A stretch of DNA of 56,983 bases from Bacillota bacterium. GTDB taxonomy: Bacteria; Bacillota; Clostridia; Acetivibrionales; DSM-1351. The stretch lies in the NCBI GenBank assembly GCA_023416275.1, contig JAEZIB010000013.1, positions 1-56,983 of the forward strand, in the 5' to 3' direction. Positions within the stretch are counted from its first letter, which is position 1, and every line of letters starts with the position of its first letter. The position numbers were made by a program, and so were the translations under genes. Shown piece by piece: positions 34,228-43,747 of this stretch. The notes under the pieces are model-generated. The model saw only the letters and a program-made list of their open reading frames with translations. It had not been told where the DNA came from and did not search any database.

Positions 34228-35106
34228 TTACCACCCTCTTGAAGCCAAAAGACTATTCCCAGACAATTCTCTAACGTCTAGTGAATCCATAGCAGTTCCC
34301 AATTCCTCAGATACTTCTGCAATAACTAGTGGATCATTGTAATAAGTAGTAGCTTTAACAATTGCTGCAGCTCTTTTAGCAGGGTCAGAGGATTTAAAAA
34401 TACCAGAGCCTACAAATACTCCGTCACAGCCTAGCTGCATCATAAGAGCTGCATCAGCAGGAGTTGCAATTCCACCAGCAGCGAAGTTGATAACAGGAAG
34501 CTTTCCATTTTCGTGAACATACAAAATCAGATCGTATGGAGCGCCGAATTCTTTTGCAATAGTCATTAATTCCTGTTTAGAAGCACTTTGAACTTTTCTG
34601 ATATCAGTAGTTACTGTTCTCATGTGCCTAACTGCCTCTACTACGTTTCCAGTACCAGCTTCGCCTTTAGTTCTTATCATTGAAGCACCTTCACCGATTC
34701 TTCTCAGAGCTTCTCCTAAATTTTTAGCACCGCAAACAAAGGGCACTTTAAAGCTATGCTTGTCAATGTGAAATTCTTCATCAGCAGGAGTCAAAACTTC
34801 ACTTTCATCTATGTAATCAATATTCAGGGCTTCCAAAACCTGCGCCTCAACAAAATGGCCTATTCTAACCTTTGCCATTACAGGAATGGATACAGCACTT
34901 TGAATTTCTTTTATCATTTTAGGGTCAGACATTCTTGCAACTCCACCCATTTTTCTAATGTCAGAGGGAACTCTTTCAAGAGCCATTACAGCAACAGCGC
35001 CTGCTTTTTGGGCAATTTCTGCTTCTTTTGCATTTACAACATCCATTATTACTCCGCCTTTGAGCATTTGAGCGAGATTTTTATTTAATTCATATCTTTG
35101 AGTCAT
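34228..35106 (-). CDS. pdxS: Pyridoxal 5'-phosphate synthase lyase subunit
   Basis: Forms PLP from ribose 5-phosphate, glyceraldehyde 3-phosphate and ammonia; a dodecamer with PdxT. The 292-residue barrel has GGVIMDVVNAKEAEIAQKAG, the sugar-binding Lys in VMAKVRIGHF, GEAGTGNVVEAVRHMR, and INFAAGGIATPADAALMMQLG. AAGGAGA precedes the ATG. It is divergent from the MocR-type gene at 35248 across a 141-base region, the standard arrangement for PdxR control. Confidence 0.97.
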   Translation of the reverse strand: MTQRYELNKNLAQMLKGGVIMDVVNAKEAEIAQKAGAVAVMALERVPSDIRKMGGVARMSDPKMIKEIQSAVSIPVMAKVRIGHFVEAQVLEALNIDYIDESEVLTPADEEFHIDKHSFKVPFVCGAKNLGEALRRIGEGASMIRTKGEAGTGNVVEAVRHMRTVTTDIRKVQSASKQELMTIAKEFGAPYDLILYVHENGKLPVINFAAGGIATPADAALMMQLGCDGVFVGSGIFKSSDPAKRAAAIVKATTYYNDPLVIAEVSEELGTAMDSLDVRELSGNSLLASRGW

Positions 35107-35146
35107 AGTTAGTCTCCTTTACATTATTAGAGTTTTTTATTATACT

Positions 35147-35157
35147 TAATTGTATCG
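35147..35157 (+). promoter_or_regulatory. Candidate PdxR operator half-site 1
   Basis: TAATTGTATCG in the pdxS-pdxR intergenic region. Its exact reverse complement CGATACAATTA occurs at 35261-35271, codons 5-8 of the regulator gene. The paired 11-base match across a divergent promoter suggests a regulator binding site. Confidence 0.4.
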
Positions 35158-35247
35158 AAACAGATGAGTATAAGTTCAATTGAATTTTGAATATTTTTAC
35201 ACAGAATATAGTGTATGTCAATATAATTTATTAAATTAGGAGAAAAT

Positions 35248-36657
35248 ATGATAAGTGTAACGATACAATTAACAGAAACGGGTCAGCCAAAGTATATGCA
35301 GCTATTTGATTATTTGAAGAGTTTAATTGCAGAGGGTCAATTAAAGACTGGAGAAAAGCTGCCAGCAATCAGGAGCTTTGCAGAAATGTTAGGAGTCAAT
35401 AATGTTACTGTTATCAATGCTTATAAGCAGCTAGAAAATAATAAATATATCACTGCTAAAAAGGGAAGCGGCTATTACGTATCAGGCAGCAGAATTCATA
35501 AGGAGGAGATATTTTCTTCAAGTGACATAGGTATATCGGATAAGGCTTCTATTATTAATTTTGCAAGTGCTACGCCCCATCCCTCAATATTCCCGATAGA
35601 ATCCTTTAAAAAATGTATAAATGAAGTTATAGAAAGAGATAAGGGCTTTGCTTTTGGATATCAGGACAGTAAAGGCTTTAAACCTTTAAGGAAATCCTTG
35701 CTTACTTACCTGGACAATAAATACTCTATAAAAATGGAAAATGAGGACAATATTCAGATAGTATCAGGGTCACAGCAGGGAATAGATTTAATTGGAAAGG
35801 TGCTGTTAAACCCGGGAGACTATGTGATTACAGAAAATCCAACCTATGATGGAGCAATAGCTGTTTTTAAATCAAGGGGAGCAAGAGTTGTAGGAGTTAA
35901 TCTTGAAGAAGATGGAATAGATTTAATTGATTTGGAAAAGAAAATTAGGATATGCAAGCCTAAGCTGATTTATGTTATGACAAGCTTTCAAAACCCTACT
36001 ACAGTTTCTTACAGCTCCAATAAGCTGAAGGAACTGTTATGCCTGGCTAAAAAGTATAATATTTATATTGTCGAGGATGATTCCATGTCGGATCTTTGCT
36101 ATGAAAATGTAAAACCCGGAACACTAAAAGCTTTAGATACAAAAAATGAATATGTACTTTATTTAAAAAGTTTTTCAAAAATACTGATGCCAGGACTTAG
36201 AGTAGGCTGTATGGTAATTCCTGATTTGCTGATCAGTGATTTTACTAAAATAAAACATGCCAGTGATATTTCATCCTCTGGGCTTATACAAAGGTCGCTA
36301 GATAGATATTTTGAGAGTGGAAAATGGGATGAGCATCATAATTATATGAGAGAAATATATAAAGGAAAATATGAGTTTATGCTTAGCAGATTAGAAAAAC
36401 TTAATTCCTGTGGCATTAAGTACAATAAGCCAAATGGGGGCTTGTATTTCTGGATTAGAGTACCAAAATATATGTCAGCTAGGGAAATATATAATGAGTG
36501 CAAAACCAATGGGCTTTTACTAATACCTTCTAGTATTTTTTACGACATCAATAATGAAAATAGGGATAATTATATCAGACTGAGTTTTGCATCGTCGAAT
36601 ATAGAGCAGATAAGAGAAGGGATGAACATATTGGAGAAATCCATTCTTGAAAAATAA
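35248..36657 (+). CDS. pdxR: PdxR-like MocR family regulator (GntR-aminotransferase fusion)
   Basis: A 469-residue transcription factor. The N-terminal GntR winged helix (about 1-80: PKYMQLFDYLKSLI, GEKLPAIRSFAEMLGVN, TVINAYKQLE) is followed by a fold-type I aminotransferase-like effector domain that binds PLP; the Schiff-base Lys is in YLKSFSKILMPGLRVG, and NPTYDGA and FQNPTT are conserved. It faces away from pdxST, so it most likely senses PLP and regulates that operon. Whether it activates or represses cannot be told from sequence. Confidence 0.88.
   Translation: MISVTIQLTETGQPKYMQLFDYLKSLIAEGQLKTGEKLPAIRSFAEMLGVNNVTVINAYKQLENNKYITAKKGSGYYVSGSRIHKEEIFSSSDIGISDKASIINFASATPHPSIFPIESFKKCINEVIERDKGFAFGYQDSKGFKPLRKSLLTYLDNKYSIKMENEDNIQIVSGSQQGIDLIGKVLLNPGDYVITENPTYDGAIAVFKSRGARVVGVNLEEDGIDLIDLEKKIRICKPKLIYVMTSFQNPTTVSYSSNKLKELLCLAKKYNIYIVEDDSMSDLCYENVKPGTLKALDTKNEYVLYLKSFSKILMPGLRVGCMVIPDLLISDFTKIKHASDISSSGLIQRSLDRYFESGKWDEHHNYMREIYKGKYEFMLSRLEKLNSCGIKYNKPNGGLYFWIRVPKYMSAREIYNECKTNGLLLIPSSIFYDINNENRDNYIRLSFASSNIEQIREGMNILEKSILEK
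35261..35271 (-). promoter_or_regulatory. Candidate PdxR operator half-site 2
   Basis: Exact reverse complement of the 35147-35157 site, located inside the first codons of the regulator gene, as might occur in autoregulation. Confidence 0.35.
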
Positions 36658-37163
36658 CCTTTTAACAATTGGAAAATCTTGAAAAACATTAAATTAGTAT
36701 TTGCTATGTTGACTAGATTTTACTTGAATGTAGTATATAATTGTCTAAAAATAATATATTACTCTGCAATTAAGTTTATATCAATACATTAACCTCAGAG
36801 TATATATTATAGTGAAAGTATTGATTATTTCTTGTCACTTGTTAAATTGCACTAAAAAAATAAGAAAAAATTACAAAAATACATATAAATATACAAAGTT
36901 CATATATATGGATTGACTTGTTAATTTAGGTAAACTAAAATTATTGATAGAAAAGAGGTGGTGAATTTTTAACAATATTTATTAGCGATAGGTTACTTTA
37001 TTGTTTTTAATTACTCCATAAATAATTATTATTTTTATAACCTTTCACTAGATGCTAGTAAATCAGAGAGAGGTGATGGAAAGAATGATATGATTAGCAG
37101 ATAGCTAATTAATGTAATACAGTAATTCGGCATGATAAATACATAAATAGGAGGCAGAAAAGA
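36658..37163 (+). other. 506-base AT-rich region upstream of CBM3-peptidase gene
   Basis: No gene. A possible promoter is TTGACT near 36913 with TAAAAT 18-20 bases on. Two GAGGTG-type ribosome-like sequences (near 36955 and 37071) lead only into very short frames. No riboswitch core recognised. The AGGAGG at about 37151 is the ribosome site of the next gene. Confidence 0.35.
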
Positions 37164-39230
37164 ATGAATACAAATTTGAGAAATAAATCAGGAAAAGTTG
37201 TTTCAATATTTTTGTTTTTGGCAATTATAATGACATTAATAATTCAAATTCCTACAAAGGCATATGCAAGCTCATCTCTTGAATTGGAAATGTACAATGT
37301 AGATAAAAGCACTTCAGTTAATACAATTAAGCCAAATATTAGGCTGACAAATACAGGAACAGAAGCTATTAACCTTTCAACCGTTAAAATAAAGTATTAC
37401 TATACGAAGGATCAAAATTTAACTCAGGTTTTCTCTTGCGACTATAGTTCAGCAGGAACAGACAATGTAACAGGAACATTTTATAATATGCCAACTGCTA
37501 CATCAACAGCCGATACATACGTTGAAATTGGTTTTACAGCTGGAACAATAAATGCAGGCTCAAGTATAGAGATGCAGACTAGAATATATAATGCATCTTG
37601 GGGCAATTATACACAGACTAATGACTATTCCTTTAATGGAACAGATTCATCCTATGCTAATTGGAATAATGTAACAGCTTATATTGGTGATACACTTTAT
37701 TGTGGAACTGAGCCTATTACAACTACTGACCCTGATCCTACTAAGAAAAAATTCTTGGTTATTGTAGCAAGCTCTTTATACAATTCCATTACTACGAATT
37801 TAAATACATATGTAGATGATGTGTATGGAGATGGCTACAATGCTACAATTATAAAAGTAAGTAATAATTCAAGTGATCAATCAGCTGATTATGTATGTGC
37901 AACAGCTCCTGCACTAAAGAATGTTATTAAGAGTTATTATAATCAGGGATATGTAGGATTTGTACTTATAGGCTCATATCCTGAATTTCCAGTAGTTAAA
38001 TGGACGTCTTATATAGGAAATAATAATTACAGTATTTCTGACTACTATTTTGCCGATGTAGATTTAAACAATGATGGAATTGCAGAAATGACAGAAGACT
38101 GGATTGATGCAAATAACGATGGTATTTTTGAGGTATCTAGTGTAAATAATGAAGTAAGAACACCTCAAAATTCAAAGCCAGAAATGTTCTATGGAAGAAT
38201 TGATGCTGGTGGCAAGTCAAGCACTGTGGCAGGACAAGCCCAGGTAATTAATAATTATCTGACAAAGCTTCATAATTTCCGAAATAATAGAAGCACTATC
38301 AGTACTCAAAAAAAGAGTGCACTTGGATTTATTGATGATGATTGGAGAATCTACTATGAAACAGATGCTAAACTTCGTAGTACATTTGACAATGTAAAAA
38401 TGATTCAAGACAAATATGCCACAAATACAACTACTTTGAATAGTGAATTTAGTAATCAATACTATTTTATGGATATTATAACACATGGAGCTCCTGACCT
38501 ATTACAGCTTTCAGATTGGATGGATAATGCATTAGTAACTGATACAAGTAACCTTATTTATAGGACAACAATAGAAGGTATGGGTCCTTCAAATCCAAAG
38601 GCATATTACATACATTCCTTTGGCTGCGGTACATCAAGATATGCAGAACCTACTTCGGGTAACCCTAATAATATAGAAAACTTAGGCGCATCTTATTTAT
38701 TTGACAATGAAAATACTGTGAATGTAACAGGAGTATGTGGCTCAATATGGAACAATTTGAGTGCGGATTACTTTAAAAATCTTTGCAGTATGAGTATAGG
38801 AGAAGCATATAAATTATGGTTAGGAGAATGGTATGATAGACATACTTCCTATCCAATGAATGATGACGTTCCATCGTGGGAGGCTGTACCTGACTATATG
38901 TTATTGGGTGATCCAACATTAAAGCACCCTCTACAGGATAAAACAAACAGTAGCCCTTATTTTTCAAATATCTTTGACTCTTTAATTGCTAATATGGGAG
39001 ATGAGTTTTCACTAAGTGTTTATCCAGTTGATCCAGATAGTGATGCTGTCACGGTAACAATGCTTGAGGCTCCTACAGGTGCAACTTTTAATTCAACCAC
39101 CAATACGATTAATTGGACACCTGTACTAAGTCAAGCTTATGGAGCAGGACAAAAATTTGTATTAAAAATTACAGATACTGCAGCAAATACATATACCGAA
39201 GAATTTAATGTGTATGTAGATGTACCTTAG
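37164..39230 (+). CDS. Secreted CBM3 - C25-like (gingipain-type) cysteine peptidase
   Basis: A 688-residue exported protein. A signal peptide (about 1-35, cleavage after AYA) leads to a family 3 carbohydrate-binding module (about 37-183; NTIKPNIRLTNTG, STVKIKYYYT, IEMQTRIYN, NDYSFNGTD), which binds crystalline cellulose. A Thr/Pro/Asp linker (185-198) precedes a clan CD peptidase domain of the C25 type with likely His441 (IITHGAPD) and Cys488 (HSFGCGT) and a LLGDPTLKHP end. A C-terminal Ig/cadherin-like domain (about 592-686) includes PTGATFNSTTNTINWTP. There is no dockerin, so it is free or cellulose-bound. Activity and target are inferred, not shown. Monocistronic. Confidence 0.82.
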   Translation: MNTNLRNKSGKVVSIFLFLAIIMTLIIQIPTKAYASSSLELEMYNVDKSTSVNTIKPNIRLTNTGTEAINLSTVKIKYYYTKDQNLTQVFSCDYSSAGTDNVTGTFYNMPTATSTADTYVEIGFTAGTINAGSSIEMQTRIYNASWGNYTQTNDYSFNGTDSSYANWNNVTAYIGDTLYCGTEPITTTDPDPTKKKFLVIVASSLYNSITTNLNTYVDDVYGDGYNATIIKVSNNSSDQSADYVCATAPALKNVIKSYYNQGYVGFVLIGSYPEFPVVKWTSYIGNNNYSISDYYFADVDLNNDGIAEMTEDWIDANNDGIFEVSSVNNEVRTPQNSKPEMFYGRIDAGGKSSTVAGQAQVINNYLTKLHNFRNNRSTISTQKKSALGFIDDDWRIYYETDAKLRSTFDNVKMIQDKYATNTTTLNSEFSNQYYFMDIITHGAPDLLQLSDWMDNALVTDTSNLIYRTTIEGMGPSNPKAYYIHSFGCGTSRYAEPTSGNPNNIENLGASYLFDNENTVNVTGVCGSIWNNLSADYFKNLCSMSIGEAYKLWLGEWYDRHTSYPMNDDVPSWEAVPDYMLLGDPTLKHPLQDKTNSSPYFSNIFDSLIANMGDEFSLSVYPVDPDSDAVTVTMLEAPTGATFNSTTNTINWTPVLSQAYGAGQKFVLKITDTAANTYTEEFNVYVDVP

Positions 39231-39296
39231 GACAAGTCTTTTGAAGCTGTCAGCGATGGTATACCAACAGGTTATCGTTTTCAGTAGTAATTGATG

Positions 39297-39327
39297 TTGT
39301 AAAAAAGCTAACCCCTTTTGTTAGGCT
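39297..39327 (-). terminator. Terminator for the kinase-like gene (minus strand)
   Basis: On the minus strand AGCCTAAC-AAAAGG-GGTTAGCT is followed by TTTTTT. Confidence 0.55.
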
Positions 39328-39461
39328 AAAAAATCTCACTTATATTAAACTCATAAGCTATTTTGTATTATGCGAATGCTTTGAGCTGTAATTGAAGATT
39401 TATGAATGTCTAATAAAAGGGGTTCATAAATTGGTATGTTAAATACAGAGAATACAAAAAA

Positions 39462-39968
39462 TTATGAGTAATGTATCGACTTATATTTTTTGAAAAGCTT
39501 GTTGTGTCCATAGAATTTTTTATAAATACTATGGGTTAAGCCATAATCAATTATCAGTGGAACATTATTTATAAAGCCCCAGCTGGAAGCTCTGTATAAG
39601 TCGTTTTTACTCAAGTCATTATCATGTATATCGCTGATAATAAGCTTATCTTTGTTAAAAAGTGATTTGATGCTATTTACGTTATAATACTTTAAAACAG
39701 TGCTAATATTTTTGATTTTTTTGGCTCTTGGCATAATCAGAAAGTGATAATCTTCTGATACGGCTATTATTTCTGCAAAAAGACTAGATTTGTGAACTGA
39801 ATAGGTTTTGTATTCAGCTTCATTCTGAGAAATTCCCCTTATATTCTTGGCAATTTTAACCACCAAGCCATCATTTAAATCATAGACTATCCTTGATGAG
39901 CCTATACCTAATCTATGGTGCTTACCGCTTTTTATATTTAAAATTATGTTTTTATAGTCATAGTCCAT
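39462..39968 (-). CDS. Small protein-kinase-like protein
   Basis: About 168 residues with the outline of a minimal kinase fold. A Gly-rich loop LGIGSSRIVYDL, a Lys in LVVKIAKN, a helix-C Glu in QNEAEY, a hinge FLIMPRAK, a catalytic-loop-like DIHDNDLS and a DFG-like LIIDYGLT appear in the right order. The C-lobe is very short, as in kinase-like proteins of phages and mobile elements. The expected DxHxxN Asn is Asp, so activity is doubtful. A GTG at 39995 extends the frame, but ATG 39968 looks better. It stands alone; function unknown. Confidence 0.6.
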   Translation of the reverse strand: MDYDYKNIILNIKSGKHHRLGIGSSRIVYDLNDGLVVKIAKNIRGISQNEAEYKTYSVHKSSLFAEIIAVSEDYHFLIMPRAKKIKNISTVLKYYNVNSIKSLFNKDKLIISDIHDNDLSKNDLYRASSWGFINNVPLIIDYGLTHSIYKKFYGHNKLFKKYKSIHYS

Positions 39969-40132
39969 AATTATCTCATTTCCCGTTAATTTCACATTAC
40001 ATTGTATTCGTGTAAATGGACTTATGTGATTTGCATAATATATGGTAAAATAGATATAGAAAAATAAGTATAGATTTACAATAACAAAGTGTGATTTTTA
40101 ATCCAAATTTTAATATGTAAAAGGTAAGAGTT

Positions 40133-40285
40133 ATGTTAGATGATTTAGTTGATATAATCTTAGAGTTTATAGGTATTACAATAGATGAAAATGGGAAAAT
40201 GAAACAGAGCAAGGTAATAAAAGTAATAAGTATAATTGTAATTATTGCAGCAATTTGTTGTGGGATATATATAGTTTTTAAATGA
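40133..40285 (+). CDS. Small membrane protein (50 aa)
   Basis: A short frame with an acidic N-terminal half (MLDDLVDIILEFIGITIDEN), a basic stretch (KMKQSKVIK) and a C-terminal hydrophobic helix (VISIIVIIAAICCGIYIVF). AAAAGGTAA gives a ribosome site seven bases before the ATG. The charge order suggests a C-terminal anchor. It is too short for homology to be judged by eye. It lies between the divergent kinase-like gene and the ileS promoter. Confidence 0.5.
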   Translation: MLDDLVDIILEFIGITIDENGKMKQSKVIKVISIIVIIAAICCGIYIVFK

Positions 40286-40291
40286 AGCACC

Positions 40292-40320
40292 TTGACTAAA
40301 ACATTTGGTTGATGTATTAT
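40292..40320 (+). promoter_or_regulatory. Promoter of T-box/ileS
   Basis: TTGACT (40292-40297) and TATTAT (40315-40320) with a 17-base spacer, placed about 65 bases before the first T-box element. Confidence 0.6.
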
Positions 40321-40384
40321 AAATAATAATTGTAAAGAAAATTTCCATATTTATTGGAAATAATATTAAATAAATATGCTTAAT

Positions 40385-40672
40385 AATGATGATTGGAACG
40401 AGTAAAAAGCTGCTGGCTTCAAAGAGAGTGAGAGTTTGGTGAAATCTCACAGGTTCAGGCTTTTGAAAATCATCCATGAGTTGCAGCCTGAAATTAATTA
40501 TATTGTAAGGTGTGCCGGTGAATAGCCGTTATAGAATGAAGTGATTGTAGCCATGCTTAGAGCATTGTCTTGTCAGTTAGCATTGTTTTATTTTGCATGT
40601 TACAAATAAATTGGGTGGTACCGCGAAAATAACCTCGTCCCTATGTGGAACGGGGTTTCATTTATTTTATTG
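40385..40672 (+). promoter_or_regulatory. T-box leader, isoleucine-type
   Basis: A tRNA-sensing leader that lets transcription into ileS when tRNA-Ile is uncharged. Stem I includes the AGAGAGTG and GGTGAAA-CTCAC segments; AAAATCATCC in its far arm offers an ATC (Ile) specifier. The invariant T-box core GGGTGGTACCGCG is at 40613-40625. The terminator is at 40631-40657 (AACCTCGTCC paired with GGAACGGGGTT) followed by TTTCATTTATTTT. Control of the isoleucine synthetase gene 50 bases downstream confirms the specificity. Confidence 0.9.
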
Positions 40673-40722
40673 ACTATAAATAAGAATTAATGAAAATTAA
40701 ATTATAATATGGAGGAAAGAAA

Positions 40723-43515
40723 ATGCCAGAAGATTATGGAAAGACCTTAAATCTGCCACAAACAGATTTTCCAATGAGAGCAAATTTGCCTCAAAGAGAG
40801 CCTGAATTCCTTAAAAAGTGGGAAGACATGGACATTTATAATAAGCAGCTAAAGAAGACAGAGGGAAAACCAACCTTTATTCTACACGACGGACCACCTT
40901 ATGCAAATGGTGGAATTCACCTTGGAACTGCACTTAATAAGATTTTAAAGGATATAGTTGTTAAGTACCACAGCATGGCAGGTTACCAAACGCCTTTTGT
41001 TCCAGGCTGGGATACTCATGGACTTCCAATTGAGCAAAGAGCTATCAAAGAGCTTGGACTAAAGAGACATGAGGTAGGACCTGTTGTTTTCAGAGAAGCT
41101 TGTGAAGGCTTTGCAATGAAATACCTGAATGTTCAGAGAGAGGCCTTTAAGCGCCTTGGTGTAAGAGCGGATTGGGAAAACCCATATGTCACTTTGAAGC
41201 CAGAGTTTGAAGCAAAGCAAGTAGAAGTGTTTGGAAAAATGGCAACAAACGGACATATTTATAAAGGCTTGAAGCCTGTCTACTGGTGTCCTGAATGTGA
41301 GACTGCATTAGCAGAGGCTGAAATTGAATATGCTGATGATACTACAGTTTCAATATATGTTAAATTCCAGGTTAGAGATGACAAGGGTATATTTGAAGGA
41401 GTAGCTGATAAGGAGAAGGTTAATTTTGTCATATGGACAACAACTACTTGGACATTGCCAGCAAACCTTGCAATTTGCTTAAATGAAAATTTTGAGTACT
41501 CACTTGTTAAAGCAAATGATGAATATTATATTTTTGCAACTGAATTGGTTGAAAAAACTATGAAGGCTGCAGGCATATCAGAATATGAAACTGTTGCTAA
41601 ATATCAGGGCAAGGAGTTAGAAAGAATACAGTGCAGACATCCCTTCTTGAATAGAGACTCAATGGTAATTCTTGGTGACCATGTAACGTTAGAAGCTGGT
41701 ACAGGATGTGTTCATACAGCTCCTGGTCATGGTGTAGAGGACTATTTAGTATGTCAAAAATATAAGGAAATACCTGTGATTGTGCCTGTTGACAGTAAGG
41801 GTGTATTAACAGAGGAAGCTGGACCTTTTGCAGGAATGTTCTACAAAAAGTCAAACGGAGCCATTTTGGAAAGACTGACACAGGATGGAAGGTTGTTAGC
41901 TTCAGAGAAAATTTCTCACCAATACCCACATTGCTGGAGATGCAAGGACCCAATTATCTTCCGTGCAACTGAGCAGTGGTTTGCATCTGTTGATGGTTTT
42001 AGAAAGGAATCACTTAAGGCTATAAAAGGTGTTAAATGGATTCCAGAGTGGGGTGAGGAAAGAATATCAAACATGGTTAGAGACAGAGGTGACTGGTGTA
42101 TTTCCAGACAAAGAACCTGGGGCTTGCCTATTCCGATATTCTATTGTAAGGAATGTGGAAAAGAATTAATTAATGATGCTACTATAAAGGTAGTAGCGGA
42201 TTTGTTTAGAGAAAAGGGCTCAAATGCTTGGTATGCTTTAGAAGCATCTGAAATATTACCAGCAGGAACTAAATGTGAATGTGGACATTCTGAGTTTACA
42301 AAAGAAAACGATATTATGGATGTTTGGTTCGACAGTGGTTCAAGTCATGCTGCTGTGTTGGAAAACAGAAAAGGACTATCCTCTCCTGCTGATTTATATT
42401 TAGAAGGAAACGATCAACATCGTGGTTGGTTCCAGTCCTCTCTATTGACTTCTGTTGCTACAAAGGGAAATGCGCCGTTTAAAACAGTTTTGACTCATGG
42501 GTATGTTGTAGATGGCGAAGGTAGAAAGATGTCAAAATCCTTGGGCAATGGTATTGATCCTGCTGATGTTATTAAAGAATACGGTGCAGATATACTGAGA
42601 ATTTGGGTAGCTTCATCTGATTATACGGCAGATATTAGAATATCAAAGGATTTATTAAAGCAATTATCAGAATCCTATAGGAAAATAAGAAATACAGCTA
42701 GATATATCTTGGGTAATATTAATGGTTTTGATCCAAATACTGACAGTGTTGACTACTCAGAGCTTTGTGAATTGGATAGATGGGCACTTTACAAGCTGAC
42801 AATGCTAAATAAAAAAGTAACTGAGGCTTATAAGTCATATGAATTCCATACAATGTTCCATGCAATACACAATTTCTGTGTTGTAGACATGAGTAATTTC
42901 TATTTGGATATTATAAAGGACAGATTATATACTTCTAAGACAAATTCAAAGGAAAGAAGAGCTGCACAAACAGTCATGTATGAAATATTACATGCATTGG
43001 TATTAATGCTCACACCTGTTCTTGCATTTACCACTGAAGAAATATGGCAGTTCATGCCTCATCGTTCAACTGACGATACTGAAAGCGTACAGCTAAACAA
43101 TTGGCCTGAAATAAATGAAAAGTATATTGACAAAGAGTTAGCTGAAAAATGGGATAAGATACTAGCACTTCGTTCAGATGTTTCAAAAGCTTTGGAGGTT
43201 GCAAGAGCTAATAAAACAATTGGACACTCATTAAATGCAAAGGTAACAATATTTGCTGATGGCACAGATTACGACTTTATAAAGAGTATAGAGGAGGATT
43301 TGGTCACTATATTTATTATCTCTGATGTTTCAGTAAAGAGTGTGACAGAAGCTACAGCAGAAGCACAAAAGGGCGATGAAATGCCTAATATAAAAGTTGC
43401 TGTTGAACAAGCAGCTGGAGATAAGTGTGAAAGATGCTGGATGTTTAGCGAATATGTAGGTAAGGATGAAAATCATCCGACTCTCTGTAAGAGATGTGCA
43501 GATGTAGTTGAGTAA
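40723..43515 (+). CDS. ileS: Isoleucyl-tRNA synthetase
   Basis: Charges tRNA-Ile. A class I synthetase of 930 residues with the HIGH-type motif in PPYANGGIHLGTAL, a CP1 editing domain (TTTTWTLPANLA, HTAPGHGVEDY), the KMSKS motif in GRKMSKSLGN, the anticodon-binding helical domain, and a C-terminal zinc finger (CERCWMF ... CKRC) typical of the bacterial type. The zinc finger and length suggest the standard mupirocin-sensitive bacterial form. Expression is under the T-box leader just upstream. Confidence 0.98.
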   Translation: MPEDYGKTLNLPQTDFPMRANLPQREPEFLKKWEDMDIYNKQLKKTEGKPTFILHDGPPYANGGIHLGTALNKILKDIVVKYHSMAGYQTPFVPGWDTHGLPIEQRAIKELGLKRHEVGPVVFREACEGFAMKYLNVQREAFKRLGVRADWENPYVTLKPEFEAKQVEVFGKMATNGHIYKGLKPVYWCPECETALAEAEIEYADDTTVSIYVKFQVRDDKGIFEGVADKEKVNFVIWTTTTWTLPANLAICLNENFEYSLVKANDEYYIFATELVEKTMKAAGISEYETVAKYQGKELERIQCRHPFLNRDSMVILGDHVTLEAGTGCVHTAPGHGVEDYLVCQKYKEIPVIVPVDSKGVLTEEAGPFAGMFYKKSNGAILERLTQDGRLLASEKISHQYPHCWRCKDPIIFRATEQWFASVDGFRKESLKAIKGVKWIPEWGEERISNMVRDRGDWCISRQRTWGLPIPIFYCKECGKELINDATIKVVADLFREKGSNAWYALEASEILPAGTKCECGHSEFTKENDIMDVWFDSGSSHAAVLENRKGLSSPADLYLEGNDQHRGWFQSSLLTSVATKGNAPFKTVLTHGYVVDGEGRKMSKSLGNGIDPADVIKEYGADILRIWVASSDYTADIRISKDLLKQLSESYRKIRNTARYILGNINGFDPNTDSVDYSELCELDRWALYKLTMLNKKVTEAYKSYEFHTMFHAIHNFCVVDMSNFYLDIIKDRLYTSKTNSKERRAAQTVMYEILHALVLMLTPVLAFTTEEIWQFMPHRSTDDTESVQLNNWPEINEKYIDKELAEKWDKILALRSDVSKALEVARANKTIGHSLNAKVTIFADGTDYDFIKSIEEDLVTIFIISDVSVKSVTEATAEAQKGDEMPNIKVAVEQAAGDKCERCWMFSEYVGKDENHPTLCKRCADVVE

Positions 43516-43534
43516 GTGATACTTTTTACCAAAT

Positions 43535-43572
43535 TTGGGACGGAACTTGCGTAAGGCATATTTCGTCCCAAT
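43535..43572 (+). terminator. Hairpin after ileS
   Basis: TTGGGACG and CGTCCCAA enclose an imperfect inner pairing (TTGC/GCATA region); only a short T-rich ATTATTTAT follows. Probably the ileS terminator, though with a weak T tract. Confidence 0.55.
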
Positions 43573-43747
43573 TATTTATCTCATTATTAGAGCAAATTAT
43601 CGTTGAAGTCTCAAATAGCACGGAAAATTTATACCAACATATGCATTTTTATTAGCAAGGATGAGGCTAGTTATGCAAAGCAATTATTTACAGCGGTTAT
43701 AATGTTTTGCTACAAATGTGTGTAGTGGGTTAGTATCAGATTTTTTG

